From a virus, in the IMG/VR virus record IMGVR_UViG_3300045282_000133, positions 1 through 29,744 of that record: a stretch of DNA of 29,744 nucleotides; one strand, written 5' to 3'. Below, piece after piece: positions 22,993 to 29,309 of the stretch (the first letter of the stretch is position 1; each line of letters starts with the position of its first letter). Under the pieces are notes generated by a model, which made no database searches, was not told the DNA's origin, and saw only the letters and a list, made by a program, of their open reading frames with translations. The translations under genes were made by a program, and so were the position numbers.

Positions 22993-24543
22993 TCAGCTCT
23001 TCGGTTTGGTGGGTGTGGCCGGCTTGAGGGACTGGTTCAGTGCCCCCTGTTTATTGCCTGCGGCTGGATTGGCGCCATCGGCCGTCGTGAGAGGATTCTG
23101 CGCACCGCCGAACGCCGACGGCGCCTGGAAATTGGTGCCGGATAGCGGCGTGAAGCCGACCGGCGTCAGCTGGCCCGTCAGTTCGAGCGACGCTTCGTCG
23201 TCGGTCAAGAAGCCCAGGGAGAGCTGCTCGAGAATACGCGACTGCTTCATAGCGCAGAATGCCTCGGCTTCCACTTCCGGGCGCAAGCTGATCGGGTCGA
23301 ACTGGAAGTCCACCGTCACGTCCATGCCGAACAAGCGCACGGCAAGGGTGAAGGCTTTCGACAGGATCTCCTGCAGTTTGAGCCGGATCATGCCGTTTGC
23401 GGACAACATGAAAACCATCGTCTCGGTCGAGGCGACGTTTTGCGAGCCGGCTCCGTGGCCGAGGATCGAGGGCAGCACCTTGGAGCCCGTCGAGATCTTG
23501 GCATCGTAGATACCCTTGACGGTCTCAAAATCCTTGGCGTTGTCACCCGTGTCGTTGGTCACATACTGGATCGTGAAGAAGTCGAAGTGGACCATCGCCT
23601 CTTCAACGCCCATGCTGTTGACCACAGCCTGGATTGAGGCGATCGTCGAATTCAGGTAGGCGTTGAGCTCGTCGGTGTTGTTGAGCAGCTCGGCCGGCAG
23701 CCGATCCCGCAGTTTTTCCTCGTCGATGATAATGTCGTAGCGCGGGAAGACGTGCCGCTGGCAGATGCGGCGCATGTCGTCGAGGAAAGCAGAAGCGGCC
23801 AGCACAGGCTGGACGGCGCTCTCGACTGGGCTGATGGCGTATGGTGTCAGCAGGTCCTGGTCCAGCGCAGTATAGAAAAATGTGGGCTGATCGAGATCGA
23901 TGTAGGTGCCCGACAGGTACTGCTGAGGGAAAATTCCCTGAATATTCTTGTCCTCGCGCCAGATGACCTGGCTGACCGAGATCGGCTGAAACTTGTAGGG
24001 CATGCGGTTCTTGTCGAGCACCAGCTCCATCGCACAGCCGCCCTCGATAAAAATCTCTTTGCCCAGCGCTTCACACAATGACCGGAAGCTGGCCACCGAG
24101 CTAAAGCCTGAAGCGTAGTCCGGCATCAGGTCAATCTGCCGGATAATGCCCAAAGCAAGCTGTGTCGCTTCACGGTTGAACGTGCCGTCCATATTGCGCG
24201 CCACTGCCTTGTACTTCTCCGGAATGCCGACGCGCAAGTAGGCCGCCAGCGAGGCCGATAAGTCAGGGTTGAGCCTGGCCAACGTCCGGATGACGGCCGG
24301 CGTCGTCGCGCCGAGTCGTGAAGTTTCGGCGATCTTGGCGTTTGCCGCCCCGATGTCACGGCGTAGGAGCGGCGCAGCGATGAACGTCGTGGAGGGGAGA
24401 TAGCTGGGGTTTGAGATCTGCTTGTTCGCTACCTTGGGCGTCATGACGGTGGGCATGACGTCGCCGGTTGTGGCCGGCGCGAGCGACTGCGTACCCTTGG
24501 AGGCAGGTGTAGACTTGCTGAAGAAGGTAGGGAGCTTAAACAT
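22993..24543 (-). CDS. portal protein
   Basis: A 516-residue protein between terminase and protease genes. Recognisable features: a variable N-terminal tail, a helical start (RLNPDLSASLAAYLRVG, about 90-106), a region ISVSQVIWREDKNIQGIFPQQYLSG (about 177-201), a stem/crown type helical part (PVLAASAFLDDMRRICQRHVFPRYDIIID) and a C-terminal GFLTDDEASLELTG segment (about 446-459) common to portal proteins. The dodecamer forms the DNA channel at one head vertex. The ATG has no separate leader: a strong promoter sits just upstream so that the mRNA should begin at or near the ATG. Confidence 0.85.
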   Translation of the reverse strand: MFKLPTFFSKSTPASKGTQSLAPATTGDVMPTVMTPKVANKQISNPSYLPSTTFIAAPLLRRDIGAANAKIAETSRLGATTPAVIRTLARLNPDLSASLAAYLRVGIPEKYKAVARNMDGTFNREATQLALGIIRQIDLMPDYASGFSSVASFRSLCEALGKEIFIEGGCAMELVLDKNRMPYKFQPISVSQVIWREDKNIQGIFPQQYLSGTYIDLDQPTFFYTALDQDLLTPYAISPVESAVQPVLAASAFLDDMRRICQRHVFPRYDIIIDEEKLRDRLPAELLNNTDELNAYLNSTIASIQAVVNSMGVEEAMVHFDFFTIQYVTNDTGDNAKDFETVKGIYDAKISTGSKVLPSILGHGAGSQNVASTETMVFMLSANGMIRLKLQEILSKAFTLAVRLFGMDVTVDFQFDPISLRPEVEAEAFCAMKQSRILEQLSLGFLTDDEASLELTGQLTPVGFTPLSGTNFQAPSAFGGAQNPLTTADGANPAAGNKQGALNQSLKPATPTKPKS

Positions 24544-24549
24544 GGCCGG

Positions 24550-24578
24550 ATCATGGCACGCTTTGCTTCAGGTGTCAA
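24550..24578 (-). promoter_or_regulatory. putative leaderless-type promoter for portal and protease
   Basis: Minus strand: perfect TTGACA, 17 bp, CATGAT, with a TGn before the -10 (TGCCATGAT). Only six bases (CCGGCC) separate the -10 box from the portal ATG, so the transcription start should fall on or next to the ATG. Confidence 0.65.
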
Positions 24579-24597
24579 AGCAAGAAATGCGCCAGCC

Positions 24598-24625
24598 AGG
24601 AAATAAGGCCACGCGTCCGTGGCCT
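24598..24625 (-). terminator. terminator after the HNH gene
   Basis: Perfect eight-pair stem AGGCCACG/CGTGGCCT with a four-base loop, then TATTTCC on the minus strand. It starts seven bases past the HNH stop, isolating that gene from portal. The T-run is weak. Confidence 0.65.
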
Positions 24626-24631
24626 ATCTCA

Positions 24632-25129
24632 CTATAGGCGCCCGCAGGCTAAAGCGCAGTTGAGCACAAATTGAGGCTGAAGGCTAGAGTTTGTTGCTTT
24701 CGTGGGATGATTGAGGGTATGTTTCTTGGCGACAGGCCGGAATAATGTATTGTCGATATCGCCTCGAAGCCACCGACTTCTTACCGTAGCAGGGTTGATG
24801 CCGCTGAGTTCGGAAGCCTCAGCCATACTGATAAGGGATCCTTCGTAAATAACGTGAATGGTGTTGCGCTTGTTTCTGGTGTTCACCCTTAAAGTAACCC
24901 AACGGCAGTTGGATTTACAGTAATTTCCGTCATTGTCTTTTCGGTCTAATTGTGTGCGGGCGGGCATAGGCGACATGTCAGCACGAAAATTTTCAAACTC
25001 TAACCAGGAAGGATCGATAGTAATGCCACGTCCGCCGTAGTTCTTGTAAATAGCGTTTTCCGTGTGCAGGCATCTTTGCTTCATGCCGTACCAGGCGCAG
25101 TAAATAGGGTCAGACCAGCGGCTTTTCAT
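24632..25129 (-). CDS. free-standing HNH-type endonuclease with HTH tail
   Basis: A 165-residue protein. The first 85 residues follow a pattern common in phage HNH-type proteins: WYGMKQRC (about 13-20), Y-x-NYGGRGI, W-x-x-FENF-x-x-DM, then QLDRKDNDGNY and NCRWVT (about 60-78). The His of the classical HNH centre is replaced or shifted (QLDRKDNDG), as in this subfamily. A C-terminal helix-turn-helix-like part (MAEASELSGINPATVRSRWLRGD, about 101-123) is like those that give homing nucleases their site choice. It lies between terminase and portal, flanked by its own terminator; GAGG lies upstream of the ATG. Probably a mobile homing-type element; activity unproven. Confidence 0.8.
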   Translation of the reverse strand: MKSRWSDPIYCAWYGMKQRCLHTENAIYKNYGGRGITIDPSWLEFENFRADMSPMPARTQLDRKDNDGNYCKSNCRWVTLRVNTRNKRNTIHVIYEGSLISMAEASELSGINPATVRSRWLRGDIDNTLFRPVAKKHTLNHPTKATNSSLQPQFVLNCALACGRL

Positions 25130-25226
25130 TTGGAGTCCTCACGAAGGCACTAAGGAGAATCGGGAAATGAAGTAGTGATCTTCACTTTCGGCTGGCCGGC
25201 CTATCCCTGTGCGTACTGTACCACAA

Positions 25227-26924
25227 TCATGCTTGCTTCACCCGGAACGTCGTGAGCAAGGGCACCCCAGCGAAACTGATGCTTTTCGACGCAGCAGGCA
25301 TCAGGCGGCACGCCACATGCGCGTATCCCAGGGCGTGCATAAAGTGGTCGTTCCCTTCCTTCGATTTCTGCCACACGAACTGCAAGGCGTTGTTCCGAAA
25401 CTCCTCTTTTCGGCTCATATCGAGGCAATGTGCCACGAAAAGCTTGTCATCTGACGTGCTTTTGGCACTCCAGCGGATCAATTTCTTCTTAAACATGCCC
25501 ATAAGCTCGTCAAAATTGAGATTTCGCTGGATTCTGGCTTGATTTACAGGCAATTTGCCGTCTTTTAGGTCTTTTTCGACCATAAGTATGCTGTATGTCT
25601 GTAGTTTGGCGTTGTCATGGTACTGCCCGCCATATAGGTTCTTGTCCTTCTTTTGCATCTGGTGCACCTTGTCGGTCTCCGGGTATAAGTCGATCACCGT
25701 GATCAAGATGCGGTATCTTATCGACAGCTCACGCTTTCGCTTCTCCAAGTCGTCCAGGATGCAAGTCTCCCGGTGAGGCACGAGCAGCATGCCGGACTCC
25801 GTCAACCGCGCCACCACAAGGTAGCAGATCTGCCCGACGTCAATTCCCAGGTTGTGCATCTCGGTCGAGTCAAGGTCGCCTGCATGCTTCGTATTCTCGA
25901 GGTCTTCCTCGAGTAGCTGTGCATCGTTTTCGACCGCGGTCTCGCCCAGGGCCTGATTGCAGAACTCGGCCCAGCTGTACTTGGTGATCTCCTTGATCAG
26001 GCTGGGAATCGTGACGATATTGGGCACCGAGAAAGGTGTGACATAGTAGCCCTTCGGTGCGAAATTGTCGTCCGGGTTCTCGCATACCCATTGCCGGCGA
26101 TCGAACTGCAAGGAGGGCTCCTTGCCACACCGCGGGCAGACCATATAAGCCTCCTGCCAGCGAATATCGTCGATGTTGTACTTGGTGATTTCCTTGAACG
26201 GCCGGTCATAGTCCGGGATCACGATGTGGTTGTGGAAGCTCGGGACGAACTGGTGGTTGCAGTGGTTGCACTTGCACATGTGGCGCCAGCGCTTGGATCC
26301 GGCCATCTCCAGGGCGATGCCCACCTTGTTGGCTGTCGGCGTGCCGAACTTGCGGGTCAGCTTCCACTTCGAGTGCTTGATTCGTGACTGGTACTGGGCA
26401 AGGATTGCTGGGTCCGATCGGTCGACCTCATCGTGGATCAGCATGTCGGCCGGTACCGACAGGGCGGCCGTGGTTCCGTTGCATCCTCGCATATAGAGCA
26501 GGGACGTACCGATGCTCTTGATCTCGCTGTTATCGAGATTGGGGTCGATTGCGGTTTTTAGGTCAGGGCTGTCTGCGATGATCGGGTCGAGCCGGGTCTT
26601 GGCAAAGTTCGTGGCATCGCCCGAGAAGGGCATCGTCATGATGGTCGAGAAGTAGGGCATGATGCGCGTGCAGCTGATGCCATAGCGCGCCATCAATTCT
26701 GACAGCCCGACCTGTGCGCACTTCTGGACATTCAAGTCTTGGGCCGTGTCATTCGCGATATCCTTCTGAAACTCGTGGTCCTTCCAGGAAAAGCGCTCGC
26801 CTTTGAGGTAAGTCTTCTCGGCGATGTACTTCGCCACATCTTTCAGGTCATAGGTGTTGAACAGGGCCGCGTGCAGCCTGGCAAGGTGGGCCTTGACTTC
26901 CTTGTCTTTAGACTCCGCGATCAT
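25227..26924 (-). CDS. terminase large subunit, GpA type
   Basis: A 565-residue packaging motor ATPase and nuclease related to lambda gpA. A Walker A-like loop KCAQVGLSE is at residues 68-76 (a deviant form, as in gpA KGARVGYS), and Walker B MLIHDEVD at 161-168 with Asp165 and Glu166. A zinc-ribbon-like Cys pair set, C219-x2-C222 and C263-x2-C266, separates ATPase and nuclease. The nuclease domain carries acidic residues Asp362 (NLGIDVG) and Asp412 (VIDLYPE). It cuts concatemeric DNA and pumps it into the prohead through the portal. The ATG overlaps the TerS gene by 17 bases, with GGGGAG seven bases upstream. Confidence 0.93.
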   Translation of the reverse strand: MIAESKDKEVKAHLARLHAALFNTYDLKDVAKYIAEKTYLKGERFSWKDHEFQKDIANDTAQDLNVQKCAQVGLSELMARYGISCTRIMPYFSTIMTMPFSGDATNFAKTRLDPIIADSPDLKTAIDPNLDNSEIKSIGTSLLYMRGCNGTTAALSVPADMLIHDEVDRSDPAILAQYQSRIKHSKWKLTRKFGTPTANKVGIALEMAGSKRWRHMCKCNHCNHQFVPSFHNHIVIPDYDRPFKEITKYNIDDIRWQEAYMVCPRCGKEPSLQFDRRQWVCENPDDNFAPKGYYVTPFSVPNIVTIPSLIKEITKYSWAEFCNQALGETAVENDAQLLEEDLENTKHAGDLDSTEMHNLGIDVGQICYLVVARLTESGMLLVPHRETCILDDLEKRKRELSIRYRILITVIDLYPETDKVHQMQKKDKNLYGGQYHDNAKLQTYSILMVEKDLKDGKLPVNQARIQRNLNFDELMGMFKKKLIRWSAKSTSDDKLFVAHCLDMSRKEEFRNNALQFVWQKSKEGNDHFMHALGYAHVACRLMPAASKSISFAGVPLLTTFRVKQA

Positions 26925-27321
26925 TTAAGAACTCCCCATAGAGGTCAAAGAAAGTCTCCTGGGATTCCTTGGGTAGCTTTTCGAGCACTTTCAGAAAGGC
27001 GATTTCGAAACGCTTCAGGCGCTCGGCGCTGTACACGATGCCTTGCTCGACGATGATCTGGGACAGCATGCTTTTGACGGAGTTGAAGACCTGGGCTTTC
27101 TGGTTGGCCGGGCACGCGGCGTCGCGCATGGTTTCATCGAGCAGGACCTGGCCCTTTCGATAGTTCAGGCCGAGTTCTTCGGTCAGCTTTAGGTGCTTGA
27201 TCTCGACCTTGAGCTGAATGTCGATGCGCCGGCGCAGGTCGAGTAGGTCGTTGTCATTCATGCCCTCGAGAGGGTCGCCGGTCGACTTATTGCCCTGGGG
27301 TTTAAGGGAGAACTTTTCCAT
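26908..27321 (-). CDS. putative terminase small subunit
   Basis: A 137-residue helical protein directly before TerL and overlapping it, the standard place for TerS, which binds DNA at pac/cos and hands it to the motor. It starts MEKFSLKPQGNKSTGDPLEG, then a long charged helical core (LRRRIDIQLKVEIKHLKLTEEL, about 27-48) and C-terminal helices (FEIAFLKVLEKLPKESQETFF). I take the ATG at 27321 (AGG eight bases upstream); an upstream GTG (27348) lacks a ribosome site. No DNA-binding helix-turn-helix is obvious here; the preceding gene has two. The assignment rests mainly on position. Confidence 0.7.
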   Translation of the reverse strand: MEKFSLKPQGNKSTGDPLEGMNDNDLLDLRRRIDIQLKVEIKHLKLTEELGLNYRKGQVLLDETMRDAACPANQKAQVFNSVKSMLSQIIVEQGIVYSAERLKRFEIAFLKVLEKLPKESQETFFDLYGEFLNDRGV

Positions 27322-27598
27322 GTTTGTGCCTGTAGATGGTGCGTTCACTGCAGTTGGCGCGCTTGGCGGCCTCTTTGATCGAGAGCGTGTTGGCGACGCT
27401 GTCTCGGAAAATCTTACGAGTGGCGAGTAGGTCTTTCCTGGCCTTGCGCTCGTTGTTGGCCGGGTCTTTGACGATGATGCCTTTTAGCACTCGGCTGAGA
27501 TGCGCTTCGGAGACGCCCAGGACTTTGGCCACCGCACGGTTGGTGACTTTTCTTTTCTGCAGGTCGGCGAGATAGGGCCTGAGTCGGATCTTGAGCAT
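27302..27598 (-). CDS. small double helix-turn-helix DNA-binding protein
   Basis: A 98-residue basic protein with two HTH-like segments: NRAVAKVLGVSEAHLSRVLKG (about 20-40, Cro/cI or sporulation-like) and SIKEAAKRANCSERTIYRHK (about 73-92, homeodomain/resolvase-like). I take the ATG at 27598: a promoter with perfect -35 ends six bases before it, which makes a leaderless transcript likely, and the longer open frame upstream has no ribosome site and lies in the divergent control region. It is the first gene of the packaging unit and overlaps TerS. It could be the DNA-recognition part of the small terminase, or a regulator of the divergent promoter. Confidence 0.75.
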   Translation of the reverse strand: MLKIRLRPYLADLQKRKVTNRAVAKVLGVSEAHLSRVLKGIIVKDPANNERKARKDLLATRKIFRDSVANTLSIKEAAKRANCSERTIYRHKHGKVLP

Positions 27599-27604
27599 GG
27601 TGGC

Positions 27605-27633
27605 ATGGTACTTGCTAGTGACGAGGATGTCAA
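27605..27633 (-). promoter_or_regulatory. putative leaderless-type promoter of the packaging operon
   Basis: Minus strand: perfect TTGACA, 17 bp, TACCAT (four of six). Six bases (GCCACC) lie between the -10 box and the ATG, so transcription should start at the ATG itself, as in the cI transcript from lambda PRM. Confidence 0.68.
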
Positions 27634-27756
27634 AGTTTGCGGAGGTAGTTGCGGAGAGTTGCTTTGATGCAATGAAAAGTTTTGAGAAAAGTTGTAGATT
27701 TTTTGGGGGAGTGGACGCCGGCGGCCGGTCACCCTCCCAACAACAGTACACCCGTC

Positions 27757-27771
27757 ATAGGCAATGCCTAT
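27757..27771. promoter_or_regulatory. operator-like dyad in the divergent region
   Basis: ATAGGC, three bases, GCCTAT: a perfect six-pair inverted repeat about midway between the divergent promoters. A candidate site for a dimeric regulator. Confidence 0.45.
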
Positions 27772-27789
27772 CGAACCGACGATTTCGAT
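27770..27789. promoter_or_regulatory. second dyad, ATCGAA and TTCGAT arms
   Basis: ATCGAA, eight bases, TTCGAT, ending 14 bases before the -35 of the rightward promoter. The same hexamers recur in reverse order with the same eight-base spacing at 29682-29701. Confidence 0.4.
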
Positions 27790-27802
27790 CAAAATATAGC
27801 TG

Positions 27803-27831
27803 TTGCGGACAACGTAATTAAAGCGCATAAT
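27803..27831 (+). promoter_or_regulatory. putative rightward promoter for the 230-residue gene
   Basis: TTGCGG, 17 bp, CATAAT (five of six at -10, three of six at -35). It gives a leader of about 60 bases before the ATG at 27900. The whole 27599-27899 gap holds this promoter, the leftward one and two dyads; no gene is seen in it. Confidence 0.5.
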
Positions 27832-27899
27832 TTGTCCTGTAGTTTGTAACTCAGGCAACTAACCCGCACCCTGCCAGTGCCACCATATTGGAGTCCATC

Positions 27900-28592
27900 A
27901 TGATCATTGCCCCCACCAAAGCTACCCCCTCCCTCATTTCGTCCCTCGCCCGTTTCGTCATCGGTGACATCAGGGGCGGCGAATACGCAATCACTTTCCG
28001 CAAGGAAACGATCCGTGCCGCGCTGGAACAGATGTTCAAGGGCAACTATTCGCCCATCACCGAAGCCGCGACCCTGACCGATGGCAAGGCGAAGAAGGCC
28101 CGCGCCTACCATGCAGGCTTTGCTACGCTCGGCGTCATCGGCGCCGACACGAAGAAGATTGCGTATGTCGGCGCCCTCACCCTGCCGGAGAACAAGCCGG
28201 CACGTGATGCAATCGACAGCGCCACCCAGCACGCATGCGCAACGTTCTTTGCTGCCTTCGATATCGTCATGTCCGAAAAGGCAGCGCCGAAGGCCAAGAA
28301 AGAGGCAGCGCCTGCCCCTGCGCCTGATGCCAGCGCCACGCCCAACACGGTGGCCGACGACGAGCCTAGCCTTGACACGGTCGCCATGGGCGCCGCTGCT
28401 GTGGCCACCGTGCTGGCCATGATCCGCAATGGCGTGCTGTCGGCGGACCAGCTGGAAGCGATCGACGAAGCACTATCTGCTGTGGCAGTGCCTGCCTCCC
28501 TCGCCGACGATCTGAGCGACGACGTACAAACCATCCTCGCCGGCGCCCCGGTCGCCTCGTTCGCTGACCTGTCGGCCAGCCTGCAGCACTAA
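27900..28592 (+). CDS. unknown phage protein with Ala/Pro linker
   Basis: A 230-residue protein I do not recognise. I take the ATG at 27900, with GGAG six bases upstream; the TTG at 27888 overlaps that site. Residues 1-128 look like one folded mixed domain (a strand with EYAITFRKE near 27-35, then helices, ending TFFAAFDIVMSE). Residues 129-160 form an Ala/Pro/Lys linker, and the C-terminal 70 residues are acidic and helical (MGAAAVATVLAMIRNGVLSADQ, about 163-184, and DDLSDDVQTILAG). No membrane helix is certain. It is the first rightward gene, facing away from the late genes, so an early or replication-module role is possible. Three hairpins follow its stop. Confidence 0.75.
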   Translation: MIIAPTKATPSLISSLARFVIGDIRGGEYAITFRKETIRAALEQMFKGNYSPITEAATLTDGKAKKARAYHAGFATLGVIGADTKKIAYVGALTLPENKPARDAIDSATQHACATFFAAFDIVMSEKAAPKAKKEAAPAPAPDASATPNTVADDEPSLDTVAMGAAAVATVLAMIRNGVLSADQLEAIDEALSAVAVPASLADDLSDDVQTILAGAPVASFADLSASLQH

Positions 28593-28600
28593 TGCCGTCC

Positions 28601-28678
28601 GGTATGCGCCTTAGGGCGCATACCAGAATGCATTACCAGACGCGCCACATAACGCTGGCGCGCAGGGCGAACCGCCCT
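28601..28678 (+). other. three tandem perfect hairpins after the 230-residue gene
   Basis: Hairpin one: ten pairs, GGTATGCGCC (28601-28610) with GGCGCATACC (28615-28624). Hairpin two: seven pairs, CGCGCCA (28641-28647) with TGGCGCG (28656-28662). Hairpin three: six pairs, AGGGCG (28664-28669) with CGCCCT (28673-28678). None is followed by a T-run, so they are not standard intrinsic terminators in either direction. Confidence 0.7.
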
Positions 28679-28717
28679 TGCCATGCCCTTACCTGCCATG
28701 CGGGAACGGGCCGGGCA

Positions 28718-28729
28718 CGATCTTTAACA
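28718..28729 (+). promoter_or_regulatory. boxA-like antitermination element
   Basis: CGATCTTTAACA matches the ribosomal-operon boxA (TGCTCTTTAACA) over the core CTTTAACA. boxA RNA binds NusB/S10. No clear boxB hairpin with a GNRA loop was found right after it, so this is a partial signal. Confidence 0.35.
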
Positions 28730-28883
28730 AAACGATACCGAACCCGCGCCCGTTGAGAGACTGGCGTGCACCAGCAGGCGACGCCACCGGATACCGGGGG
28801 ACGTTGTCGGCCGTGTTGCGCGCCGGTGGAATACAGGAGGCGGCCGGTATCGTGTTCGCAAGGGCAATCGGCCTAGTAATCGA

Positions 28884-28912
28884 TTGCAATGCACGCCATG
28901 ACGAGACACAAT
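28884..28912 (+). promoter_or_regulatory. weak putative promoter within the non-coding stretch
   Basis: TTGCAA, 17 bp, CACAAT (four of six each). The -35 overlaps one arm of GCAATCG, ten bases, CGATTGC (28864-28887). If used, it would give a leader of almost 190 bases before the 49-residue gene. Confidence 0.3.
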
Positions 28913-29106
28913 AAAACACGAATCCGTAGCGAAAGCCGGTTTGACGTTTTGACCACGTTGTCATGTACGCCCTCCGGGGCCGATCCTGCATGTAAGCCAC
29001 CTTGACAAGGTGATAACGCCTTCTGCTGGGCGAGTACAGACAGATGAAAAACGAATAGGCATCGAGCCAGGCGCGCGCCGGCCTATTGGTTTTACAGGAG
29101 GATACC

Positions 29107-29256
29107 ATGACAATCGAAGGCCGCAAGGGCTGGAACAGCTTGGCTGTAATGTTTCCTGACGCTATCTATGCAGTCGGGTACGTCGGTTACGCCATCGTTT
29201 ATTTTGCAGGGAAAAGGGCTGCTGTCGTTTTCCTGACGGATATGTTAGTTTTGTGA
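29107..29256 (+). CDS. 49-residue small protein
   Basis: Starts MTIEGRKGWNSLAVMFPDAI and continues with an aromatic, hydrophobic stretch (AIYAVGYVGYAIVYFAG, about 19-35) and a second short hydrophobic end. AGGAGG sits six bases upstream of the ATG, one of the best ribosome sites in the window. It could be a small membrane-associated or DNA-mimic-free inhibitor type protein; I recognise no family and do not assign a function. It follows a long structured leader and is followed by a terminator-like hairpin. Confidence 0.68.
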   Translation: MTIEGRKGWNSLAVMFPDAIYAVGYVGYAIVYFAGKRAAVVFLTDMLVL

Positions 29257-29266
29257 AGGTTTGTGG

Positions 29267-29297
29267 CCGTTTAACAAAACGGAACTGTTTTTTATTT
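29267..29297 (+). terminator. terminator-like hairpin before the 120-residue gene
   Basis: CCGTTT, loop AACA, AAACGG (six pairs), then five bases and TTTTTTATTT. The offset T-run makes it a possibly inefficient terminator or attenuator between two small genes. Confidence 0.5.
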
Positions 29298-29309
29298 CTT
29301 GGAGGCAAT

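Larger units (their letters stand above)
28593..29106. other. 514-base stretch with no convincing gene, rich in inverted repeats
   Basis: Between the stop at 28592 and the ATG at 29107 I find no reading frame with a start and a ribosome site worth calling. What it holds, in order: three perfect hairpins (28601-28678), a boxA-like element (28718-28729), a set of mutually exclusive pairings built on GATACCG/CGGTATC (28732-28853), a seven-pair inverted repeat overlapping a possible promoter (28864-28912), a CACCTTG-A-CAAGGTG palindrome near 28998-29012, and a stem AATAGGC/GCCTATT (29054-29087) followed by GGTTTT immediately before the next ribosome site. Confidence 0.6.

Noticed and set aside
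27599-27751. A longer start for the HTH protein (149 residues)
   Set aside because: The extra 51 residues have no domain look, no ribosome site, and cover a promoter with a perfect -35 box; I use the ATG at 27598.
27591-27821. A 76-codon plus-strand frame in the divergent region
   Set aside because: No spaced ribosome site, Cys/Arg/Gln-rich end, and it covers both promoters and dyads.
28730-28760. A boxB hairpin that would complete a lambda-type nut site after the boxA-like element
   Set aside because: No short GC stem with a GNRA-type pentaloop follows at the right distance; the CGATACCG segment pairs with distant partners instead.
28678-28914. A 78-codon plus-strand frame inside the structured stretch
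   Set aside because: It begins with TTG without a ribosome site, has no internal ATG, and overlaps the boxA-like and paired elements. An AGGAGG at 28835-28840 followed by an in-frame GTG 11 bases later would give only 20 residues; spacing is poor.
28689-29126. A 145-codon minus-strand frame across the same stretch
   Set aside because: No ribosome site, residue composition of a random frame, and it would overlap the well-supported start at 29107.
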